From the NCBI RefSeq assembly GCF_963678635.1, contig NC_087062.1, positions 2,482,001-2,546,000 of the forward strand: 64,000 nt of DNA, written 5' to 3'. The notes beneath the pieces are model-generated. The model did not search any database. It was not told the DNA's origin and saw only the letters and a program-made list of their open reading frames with translations. This DNA comes from Symsagittifera roscoffensis. Lineage: Eukaryota; Xenacoelomorpha; Acoela; Convolutidae. Positions 19,080-31,000 of this stretch are shown piece after piece (within the stretch, counting starts at the first letter, position 1; each line of letters starts with the position of its first letter). The position numbers were made by a program, and so were the translations under genes.

Positions 19080-22000
19080 ATGGGTAAGCGGAATAAATCC
19101 AGGGTTATAGTAGACAGCGATGATTCAGAGGGAGAGGAGGAGGTCGGCAGCCCAGAACAAGTGAAGAGACCCAAAGTAAGTTAAACAACACGAAGAGGGG
19201 CTGATTTGAACGGTAATTAGGACGGCAGGACAATAAAACGGAAAAATAATTAGAAAAGCCTCAAATAAACAAGGATTTTTTTATTAGCCCCCGGCCTGCT
19301 CAGTGCAGGACCAAACGTGGGGGAGGGATAGCTGGGTACTGTGCAAGTAGCACAATGTTCCGACTATAATCTAAAAAATACATCAGAAAAGTGTTTTTTT
19401 TTCTTCAAATGAGTGTCGTTATTTTTCGGCGTGGTGTGATAAAAGGAGCCGAATGAAAAGCTACAGATACGGCATATATTCGAACGTCATAGTAAATTAA
19501 GCATACTGAAAAACTTTGTTTGTAAAAGTTTGACTAAAAAACGAAAAAAAAAATTGAAATTTTTAAATTTTATTTGCAGTGTTTTAAATTTTTGAAGTTT
19601 TTTGATTCCAAAAAGGCGCTAACATATTCCAAAAACTGAGTTTTTACGTTTTAATTTCAGGCATTTGCATTGTAGGCTTCTAAGCCATCAAAAAAGGCGA
19701 TTGTAAGCCTGTCGTTTGCTTTATTCGCTCTAATTGAGACGAAAAACCAAAAATTTCAAACCGGTTTGTCTCGACACTGGGAAAAACTTTTTGAAATTTT
19801 CAATTTTCTTTCGAATCTTGACTGTAAGGGCTTTTTAAAATTTTGTTCCTTTAATTTTCTTTTGTTCACGTCTCCTTAAGTTTCTTGTGTTCACGTTGAA
19901 AAATTTGCGGAGACGAACATAAGAAAATTAAACGAACAAAATTAAATAAGGTTAATTTGTTATCTTGTGTGTTTTTAAAATAGTTTCAAATCATTTTCAA
20001 CCTGAGTATTTGATTTCATGAATGACTCCATTCGAATAACTTTAAAGCTACTAAAGATGTCGCTAATTCAAAATTTTTAAAATGTTTAAAACCGTGTCCG
20101 GCAAATAAGTCGCTTATTTGCCGGAACGGTTTTGAATATTCTAAAAATTTTGAATAAGCGTCATCTTTAGTAGCTTTAAAGTTATTCGAATGAAGTCATT
20201 CATGAAATCAAGTACTTAACATGAAAATGATTTGAAACTATTTTAAAAACACACAACAAGATAACAAATTTTTGCTAGTCCTAGAAAGAGCAAGCATTAA
20301 TAAACTTTTTAAAAACTTTGTTTTGAACATTATTCACTAAGCTAGTTTGATTGTTTTTAGGTAGTCACTGAACAGGAAGAAGGTGAGTTTCATTCAGTTC
20401 TATTTTTTATGGCCACACTTGCTTTTCGGTGAAATGATCCAAACCTGATCAACACTAGAAATGAAAGCATTGTTATCAGCAGATGTTCAAACGAACCCTT
20501 AATTCATTCGAAAAAATATAAAAGCCCAAAATGTACAAAGCAGATTAAAGGAACCAGATACTTTTTTCTACCTAGTTGTCCAGAGAAAGTTGAGCCCTCG
20601 TTTTTCAGGCGAAGTCGAGGAAGAGTCGAGCAGTGGTGAAGAGGTGGAAGAGGAAAGCGAAGCGGAAGAAGAAGAGGAGGAGGAGGAAGACGATGATGAT
20701 GAGGGGTCGAATGGGGATGACGAGATGGAGGCGAACGAGGATGGCATGTATCCGGATGGACTGGATGCGAATCTGATGGGAGACGAGGAGGACCAGGCCA
20801 AGTTGAAGGCCATGTCTGAGAAGGAGAGGGAACAGGAGTTGTTCAACAGACTGGAGAACAGAGAGAATCTCAAGACCAGGTCAGGAGTCTTTTGGTATCT
20901 CAAATGTTCGCGTTGAATAACTATTTGTCGGATAAATAAAATCTTTTCTCGCATTCGATTCAGACTGGCTCACATGGGGTCATATAGAGTGACGCGATGC
21001 ACATAAAGGCTTAAATGCCATTAGACGATTAGTGCGTGATTTTTGAAGTATCGCTAATTTGAATAGAACTTTAGATAACCTGGTGATTCAGACGCTACAT
21101 ATACAATGCAAATTTAACGAAACTGTTTGCAATATTTAAATAGTCCTAATTTTTGATGTGAAATACGAAATTGAGTCATACGTTTTTGACAATTTTTCAC
21201 CATCTTGGGTTTTTAGATTAAAAATTGAGCGCCAACTGAAGAAAGATAAGAAGAAGAAAGGAAAGAAGGAGAAATGGAACACAAAAGCAGCTTCCACAGT
21301 AGCAGACGACTCGCCGCCAGGGTCCCCAGGAGTGGATTTGGAGGACGAGGAACAGACACCCAGGCCCCAGCGGAAAGTGGAGACAAATGAGAAGTCCATG
21401 AAAATGAATGCAATCCAGAGACTGAAAGACGAAAGAGAGCGCAAGAAACAGAATGGTCAGTCAAGTCACTTAGTTACGCTTGCCATTTGCAACCGGTATC
21501 AAAGCTAGAGATGTTCGGCAGTTCCGCCGGCAATTTTCACATTTAATTCCTCAATTCGGTAGGAAATACCGGAAAGTTCCAGAATTTCGTGAACGATTTT
21601 ACTAAATATATTTTCTCGTGTTAAAAACTTGTTTAACAAAATCACTTGAATTGTGCTGCTGGCATCCTCAATTTCTTGAAAATTCAAGTTAAACTACTGC
21701 TTCTAGTAACTATTGCTGTGTCTAGAATTGCTGTGTCTAGAATTGTATCCATTGTATTTATTATTGTAGAATTTCGATATAAGTTCTTTGTTGATGATTT
21801 TTCGGCTTCATGGTTGTCGTTTTAAACTCTGTAGGTTTAGTTTCCAAATGGTCGTTACCATCATGAATACACTATATATAAAAACACTCGTGGATCCTAT
21901 GCCTAATTAGCCTAATTGTTGTGATAAACTTATTAAATAGAGGCAGTAAATGATCATGACTGATACCCAACCTGACAATATCCCTAATGCTGATGCTGAT

Positions 22001-25000
22001 TCAAACAACATATTGCAAATGCATACTGAAGCTGAAACCAATACCGAAGATATTCCCACACTAAGGTACCAAGGTATGACGCCCATCCCAAAGTCATGCA
22101 GTAAACGGGGATGTGCGGTGCTGAGCCCCATAGAACAGGAGACAACTGCTGATAACAACCTAGTGCAATTAATCCAAACTACCATCAAAACATCAATCAA
22201 CGAAATTATCCCAATAATGTTTGGAAACCTGAAAAATGAGATGAAAGAGCTGATGAAGACTATGGTCACGGATGCTACGGAAGACATGAAGAAACAAATT
22301 CTCTCCGAAGTTAAAGCTCAATTATCTGCGCAAGAAGCACGCTGCTACCTCAAAAGTCTGTCAGAAGCTGAGATAGTGGAAAGCTACACTCGAAGAGAAA
22401 ATATCCGGATTATCGGTGTAGCGAGCGATACCGGAACGCAAGAATCCAATGAAGAGACAGCAAACAAAGTGATAAAAATTGCAAATGAAATCGGTTCAAG
22501 CGTCAACAAGCAAGACATATCTGTTGCTCATCGCCTGCCGGGTCGGGGCACCACAAAGCCAATAATTGTTCGTTTTTGTCGCAGAACAGCTAAAATAGAT
22601 ATATTAAAGAAGAAACGCCAGCTAAATGAGACTGAGGGCATGAAAGAGGTGAAAATATTCGAAGATCTTACCAAGGCGAGACTCAACTTTCTAAAATTGA
22701 TGAAAACAGATGAGCGCATCGCTTCCGCTTGGTCCAGAGAGGGCAATATATTCTTCCAGTACAGAAATGACAACTATACAAATAAAATTACTGGGCTCTA
22801 TGAGGGTGGTCACACACTTGGTTACTATTATAATGATGTTATAAATTGCTTCACTGGTGTTTTCAACCAACCGGAGGCCCCCTCCGGAACCTAAATTTTC
22901 TGTGCTACATATAAATGTTCGCTCTTTGAAAGGTCATCTTAACGAATTGGAAGCACTAGTATATAGTCTTGTGTCTCCTCCCCCCATTCTATGCCTATCA
23001 GAAACGTGGCTAACAGAAAATGATGATAATAAATGCTATCTCATTGAAGGTTATAATAAGTTTGCAACATGCCGTAAAACTCGCGGAGGCGGAGTAATGA
23101 TACAAATACGCAAAGATTTCAAGCTTATAAAACAAATCAGCACAACCCTCGAGGAATGCATTCTAGTGGTTATTGAAAAAGATAACTACCAATTCAAAGT
23201 AGCAGTAATCTACAACCCACCTAGAATTAACAAACTACGGTTCATAGATACATTCGAGAATTTTTTAGAAGAAAACTATTCGCCATCAACTCCTTTTATA
23301 ATCTGTGGCGACATTAACATTGACATATCAAAGATTAATCAACTATCGAACAATTACATGAACTGTATTTTTGCAAATGGATTCGAACTAGGTGATACAA
23401 AAGCAACAAGAGTTACTCAAACATCAAACACTTGTCTAGATCATTTCATTTATCAAAACCTGAATGAAGCCTATCAACACACTTTAGAATACCAAAATTT
23501 CTCTGATCATTTTCCTGTCCTCTTGCAATGGACTCCACCTAGTTTAAAAAATGAAAAAACTCAGACTTTTCGTGACCTTAATTTTGTCAAAGATAAAGAT
23601 AAATCCAATAAGTACATAAACTCATTGCAAATTGAACTGAATGAAAAAGAGTTAAAAATCTGCAATGTTGCAGATCCATCAGCAGCATTTAACATTTTTT
23701 CTGCGGTTTTTAATAAAGTTACCACAAATTTTGCACCCATGCGGGAAAACACAATTACTGATTTAAAAAAACCGAAATGGCTCAACAACAAGTTGAAAAA
23801 TTCAAGAACCAAAAGAAACAGAGCACATCGTTCATGGAAATGTCAACCAAATAATTCCAATTTATTGGAAAATTTTAAGAACTTAAGATTTAAGCTAGAA
23901 AAAGAAATTAAAGGAGCAAAACGGAAGTTTTACCGTAACAAATTCTCTGCATGTATTGGGGACTCAAGACAAACATATAAATTACTCAATGATTTAAGTG
24001 GTAAAAATATATATGATGCAAACGTACCAATACTAGAGTCATGTCAGCAGCACTCTGTAACTCCATCAACTTTTGATGTTGCTGAACGATTTAATGTTTT
24101 TTTCTCCGAAATTGGCACTCAACTTAAAAAAGACATGGACTGTCTACCATTACCACCTCTTAAACAAGTGGGACACTCAATGTTTCTTTATCAGGTTACT
24201 GAACTTGAAGTAGAACAAATAATTAACAAACTTGATAATAAATCGTCGTCGGGTGATGACAATATTAATAACATTTTAGTTAAATTGTCGGTATCTGCTA
24301 CCGTTCCGTATTTAACCCTGTTAATAAATAAATCCTTCAGCCAAGGCATTTTTCCTGATAAATTAAAAAAAGCAAAAGTCATACCCATGCATAAAAGTGG
24401 TTCCAGAGTTGATGAGAATAATTACCGACCAATATCGCCATTAATTGTCTGGAGTAAAATATTTGAAAGAGCCATGTACACTCGTATTTACAATTATCTT
24501 GAAAAATTCTCACTTATTTATAGTAGACAATTTGGGTTTCGGTCAAAGCATAGTACAATAGACGCACTCGTTGATTTTACTGAAAAAATGCGGTCATGTG
24601 GTAATCAAAATGTTGTTACTTTCTTTTTTGATTTGAAAAAAGCATTTGATACAATTGAACATTCTCTTTTATTACAGAAGTTAGAGTCCTGTGGAATCAG
24701 AGGAATTACTTATGATTGGTTTGAATCGTATTTAAAGAACAGAAAACAACGTGTAGAAATAAATGGCGTTTCTTCAAACTGGTCTTCTATAAAATGCGGT
24801 GTTCCTCAAGGATCAATTTTGGGTCCCTTACTCTTTCTTATATATATAAATGACCTTCCTCATGTTTGCAAATCATCTGAAATTGTCCTCTTTGCAGACG
24901 ACACCAATGTCACTGCTTTAGGACAAGTAAATGTTGCAATTGAAAATGACAACTCTTACTTGAACTACTGGCTAAATGCCAATAAATTAGTTATTAATAT

Positions 25001-28000
25001 GGATAAAACAGTACAAATGAATATTAAGACTTCCAATTCAATGACCTTTCAATTAAACAGCTGTGCTATTAAAACTGAACCTGTTTGTAAATACCTAGGG
25101 ATATATGTAGACTCAAAATTATCCTTCTTTTCGCAAATTGATTATGTAAGAATGCGATTAGCGAAACAGTCAAGCATTATTTCAAAATTACGGTATTTTG
25201 CTCCACGTCATCAGCTTTTAGACTACTATCGAACTAACATTAAATCAACTATCCAATACGGTATTCTTGTTTACGGTTGTTGCAGCTACTCTTCTTTAAT
25301 GCCGATTTACATACTTCAAAGAAAGATCTTAAAATTGATTTTCTTCCGAAATCGTCGCGAACAATCGGATGACATTTTTATTAGAAATCAACTGCTAACC
25401 GTGCATGAGCTTCATGTGTATGAATTACTAAAATTTGTACTCCGATCATTAAACAAACTACACAGTGAGGATTTTTTGAATAATGTGTTTGAATTCGAAA
25501 ATCCCACTAAAGTAACGCGTAGGGCTAATTTAAACCTCCTTAAAGAATCATTTAGAAAAAAACGATTTGAACGGCAATCAATTGCCTATCGGGGGTCTAG
25601 GCTTTACAACGTATTGAAAACTAGAGGCTTACTCGAAGATGGGATAGAAAATGCAAAAATTGGAAAAATTACAAGTTTTTATCATAAATTTAAGAATGGA
25701 TACCTGCTAGGTAACAACGAGCTGGCAACTTTAGTTTTCAGTTTTTAATTTTTGTGTTATTTCAGTACCTTGGTTAAAGGCTACAGTACAATCAACTATA
25801 GGTTGCGATTTATGTGAAAAAATATGCCCCTGCAGAACCTTTTAGTTTAGGAGATATGGCCCTTTTTATGATTTTTTGAATTTTTTCTCAATAATTATTT
25901 TCCCGAAAACTTAGAAAATTTTCTTCAATTTTTTTTTTGAAGCGACGTGTTCCCATGCCGGAGCATCAGCTGAACTGCTATAGGTAGCGCTATGAAGAAC
26001 AATATGTTTTCAATTTGGTAAAAATCAAAATCACGTATTTTTTTGTTTTTTGTTAATTTCTTCATAAAAAAAAAAACTTTCTTTCTTTTGTTTGATGTTA
26101 AATTCAGTATGTGTGCTATATAAGGGCAACATTTATGTGGACCAATGGTCTCGTTAGTTGTCCATTCCGATGATAAATGCATTGATGAAATTACTTTTGT
26201 TTTGCTAATGACTATATTTATCAATCGGAAAAATAAATTCTTTCTATTCTTTCTTTATGTGGGCAGTGCATCCGATTTTTTCTGGGAAAATATGCTGAAA
26301 ATTTTTGTTTGATTTTCAGCTGTTTGGCTCTCGGCTTAAGTTCTGTCGTTTTAGTCACCTAATATTTTAAATCCTAGAAGTTTGCGGTATTATTTGAGAT
26401 CGATAAGACTCTGGCCACAATTTTTTAAATGCTCAAATTAAACCCCTCAAAGACCCATTTAAAAACTGTAATAATTTTAAACATGAATAAAATGCAATTT
26501 TTCAAGTTTTTTTATAAATATATTTTTTTCGTTTTTCTAGTTCATTTATTGGTAACGTTCGAAGTCGTCTTTACCAGTTCTTGAGCTTTGTTGTATCGGA
26601 AGTGGTGCAAAGCGCAGCTTGGCCTCTGTTATGTTAAGTTCCTCTGATTTTTAAGCGTCAATGAACGAATTGAAGGTAATTATTTAGATCATGTGGTTTT
26701 TTGTTTTTATTTCAAGAAAAAGTCTTAAAAGTTGTTCGGTCAAATTTGATTTATCACGGTATGGATTTTGATAGCTTTGTAATTTTAATGCAAGTTGGGA
26801 ACTTTTCAAGGAAGTTTCCTAATTGCATAATTCCCAAAAGGCATAAAAAGAAAGTTTTCGCTGAATTTTCGAAGCTTTAAATTTTCATTGAAATCCAAAT
26901 GTTTTCTAACAACAAATATTTGTTCTTTTTATCGGGAACGCAAACATATAAACAAGGTTCTGAATTAATTGCTTCCAAACAAATAGTGGTAATTTTGCTA
27001 GAGAAATTGACAGAGGCTATTCTCATGCACGAATGGGCGAAAGTTTTCTGCCAATCAACGCCGTTTAAACTGTCCAAAACTGACTGAATTGTTGGTTTCT
27101 TAGAAATTGAGTTATTTTCCGGAATTCTGGCGTTTCCGAATGTTTTTTTTAGGAAAACCATCGATTGGCTATTGGTTTATTTTAAAAAAAATGGTTAAAT
27201 AGGTCTGTTTTGAAAGACAGGTGAATTTTTTATGACTGTAGTATGATATTTGTGAATTCAGCTGAAGCTCAGCGACAGCAGCGGGAACAGAAAAGCATCG
27301 AGGCTCAAAGGAAACGAGAAGAGGCTCAAGAAAGAGACAGTGACGGGAAACCCACCAAGCTCAGGCCCAGTGACATTTACTCTTCAGACGACGATGATGA
27401 TGATGACGAAGACGATAAATCAGAAATTAAATTCAGACCAAGGAAGAGGTCTTCGAGCAGTAGTAGCTCTGGCTCCAGTCTGGGAAACGGGTCTGGGGAT
27501 AGTTCTTCCGATTCAGACAGTGACGGAAAGGGATCGGACAACGAGGATACCAGGTGAGCCTTCGTATAAACCAAATCCTAAGAGTAATTGAAATTTGAAG
27601 AGTTGATGGTACATTCAGTGTAATATCTTGGACAATAATTTTTGATGCATTTTGAGAAACCTACGAATCTTAGTAATAGAAATTGCTGAATAGTTTGTTT
27701 TACATCATAGTTTTGCAGTTGTGCGATGAGCGAAGTTCAATCATTTCAGAACTCAATCGAAACCGATCGAAACGAAAGACGATTTGGTGAGAATCCGTCT
27801 GTCCCGTCACAAACTTGCCCGCTGGTGCCACGCACCCTTCTTCGAGGAGGCTGTGAAAGGGGCGTTCGTGCGGGTGAACCTGGGCCAGGGTCCTCAGGGG
27901 CTGCCGGTTTACAGGATAGCAGAGATTGTGTCAGTGGTGGAGACGGGGAAAGTGTACCAAACAGAGGGAACTACGACCAACAAAGGACTCAAATTAAAGT

Positions 28001-31000
28001 ACGTCCGCTGATTTTTTTGGCGACCACTATTGCAGTGTAAATTGAATTTTGCCATTAATTTTTTTTGGACTTCTCAAAAGTTTCAAAAAATAATTAATAG
28101 TGATGATAAAGCATAGTTATATGGCAATTTCGGTTTTGTATATTTGCAAGTTGGATAGCATGATTTGAAAAACTTAAATAATTAGATGAGTTTTTGAAAG
28201 AGTTTCATCTAGTGTTGCATTAATCACAATAGAATGGGGTTCTAGATATTGCAAAGCAGAGCGTATGTATCGACTGGAGTTCATCTCGAACCAGCCGATC
28301 TCAGACACGGAGTTCACCAAGTGGTACTCGGACATGCAGGCCAACAACCAGCCCCTGCCCCAGATAGACGATGTGCTGAAGAAGCAGAGACAGCTGCTGA
28401 GTTATGCCAACCACAGCTACACTGAACAGGACGTAGATGCAATTGTACAGGAGAAGAGCAGGTAGCTCAAATCCAATTCCCTCATTCTAAAATTTGCGAG
28501 CGTTTCTTAAACAAAGATTTTTTTTACACAAGATAAACTTGTGTTGTGAGCTCAGTTCAGTTCACTTTTATTTGGCTAACCAAAGTCAAACATTTCTGTG
28601 CATTGTTTTGACGGATAAGCCAAGTGATTCTCCAGAAACTTATTTTTTTATGGAATCTTATTTTTTGGGGCGTGTGTTTTAAAGCCCCGTTTTGACGTTT
28701 TTGTTGCCTGTGTTTGCGAAGGGTGGCTATGCCTCTGTGTCGTTACTTCAGTCCCGTTTTCTGTCTATATTTACTTCAGAAGCTTGTTTTATATTAGTAG
28801 TCCACCCTATAAGAGATGGTTTTAGATCAATTGCACTAAAAATATGCATGTGTTTGTGTGTTTTTGTTTTCAGGTTCCGCAACAACCCCCGCAACTACGC
28901 GATGAAGAAGACGGGTCTGATGAAGGACAAGTTGGAGGCGGAGGTGGAGGGGGACATCGAGAGGCTGAGCAAAGTGCAGAACGACCTGAACGAACTGGAG
29001 GAGAGAGCGGAGATGCTGGACAAGCAGAGGACCAAGAACATCAGTGCCGTCACGTAAGCACACATCTCCATTTCAACAAGCGATAGCTTGCCATGATTGA
29101 TAGTCGATAGTCGATGCACGTAGTTCAGGCTCTTATATAGGTCGTGATGATTTTTTTAAGTTTTTTTTTTCAGGAACGTTCTTTTTACGGTTCAGTTCAT
29201 TGCCTTTGTTAAAAGGAAGACAAGCTCTGCTATCGAATATCGAAAGCGTAAAGATCACGAAATACTTTTTTTCTTTGAAATTCAAAAGTTGTGATATTTT
29301 CAAGGAATAAGTCCGTATGTTTTTCTTTTTACTTGAGTTTATTGACTCTTCCAACTGTCAGTTGGCCATGTTTTTTATGTCTTTCAAAATACAATGATTT
29401 AACAAGGCAGAGCTTTCAAGCGGGCGTGCTATTCGATATGTGATGTTTCACGGAACTTCAAAGCTACGAAACCCGATTAAATTACCTTTTTGTGAGTTCT
29501 CACTTTTCTAAATGAGGCAAATTTTCGCCGCGAACAAGAATTTCATTCATATAAAGCTGTCTTCGCTAAAGTTGTAGCAAAAGTAAACTACGTGATCTTG
29601 AATGGGGAACTAGTTTTCACTAATGCAAAATCTCGTTTTTAACAGTTTTGGAAGTAAGTTTTAGTTTTTCTGGAGTAAATAAAATTTGGTTGGGCTGTTT
29701 GAGCGAATATGTAGAAATTGATTGGAATTAATAAATTCGAATATGTAGAAATAAATTCGAATATGTAGAAATTAATTCTTGGCTCATGTAGAAATTTATT
29801 CGAATTACTATCGGAGCTGTTGTTTTTTCAGATACATCAACAATCGGAACAAGATGCACAATTTGAAGCAGGCGGAAATTGCGATGCAGAATGAGTTCCG
29901 AGAGATGCGCAGCAAAGCCGAAGATCCCTTCACCCGCAGGAAGTCCCGACCCACTCTCGTCACAAAGGTCCTGTCTAATTTCAAGGCAGTCGTAAATCAC
30001 GGCATGCAAATAGTCTGTTATGTGATTAACTTGGCTGAGAGATCAGACTTCATTTTGGCTGCGTGGTAGTATTTGACTACAATAGTTAACAGCTCTTAAG
30101 TCTTCCATTTTCATGAAGATGCAGTTTCGGGGGGGGGGGGAGGGGAGGAGGGGTAGGAGGTTTCGAAAAAATGCGTTTGCTGTGGGTCAGCAAGAGAAAA
30201 AAAGAATACTTTAATAATGTTTAAGTTGCGAGTTTAAGAAAATCGGTTGATTTTACCCGCAGCTAAAGTTCGAGTGCATGCTTTCCAGGCCCGAGAGGGA
30301 GTGATCGACCAGAACCTGTTGTTACAACTGCGGGAGAAATCCATGCAGCACCTGAAGACCTCCGCCAAACCCACAGACCCTTCGGAGGAGAACCAGTCAA
30401 ACGGAGCATCCAATTCCAAGAACCCCTCCGACAAAAACAACGAGAATAATAACGACTCTAACAGTGCCTCTTCGATGGACGTGACAGATGGAGATGGAAA
30501 TCAGTCTCTGCGGAAGAGAGAAGATCTTTTTTCAGTTCACAATTTCGACATCAATATTGACGTGTTCAGCTCAAACGCACCCTCTGGTTAGTTGCCACTG
30601 GCTTCGAAGAGTTATATGAGTTTAAAGGTGAAAATTATTTAAAAAAAAGTTTTGCAGGTTCAAATTGCTGACCATTAGTTCGAATAGCAAGGCGTTGATT
30701 AAAAGTGAAAATGTTTTAAATTAGTCACTAAAGATGCACGTGTAATTTTGTAACCATTTATTGAAAATAAATCGCTAAAAGTCAGTAAGTTCTATTTTTT
30801 GCCCTCTTTCGTTGTTTTTTTTGGGAGCGGTCGTGAAGTGGTTACGTCTCCGCCTCTCAATCGAAAGGTCGGATGTTTGAGGCCCTCTATGATCCGTGCT
30901 CGTTGCTTGAGGGTTACGCAACATTACACCAGAAAAATAACCAAAAAAAAAAGTGCAAGCAGAGGCACAACATTCGGTTCTTCGTGATGAGCTGTACAGC

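Larger units (their letters stand above)
21950..25748 (+). mobile_element. Intact two-ORF non-LTR retrotransposon (CR1/Jockey-like LINE) in RTF1 intron 4
   Basis: ORF1 and ORF2 lie in the same direction as RTF1 and are both uninterrupted. The 5' UTR probably starts somewhere after 21,500 and the 3' end lies after 25,748, but neither boundary nor a target-site duplication could be fixed by eye. The intactness of about 1,280 codons suggests recent insertion. Confidence 0.85.
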
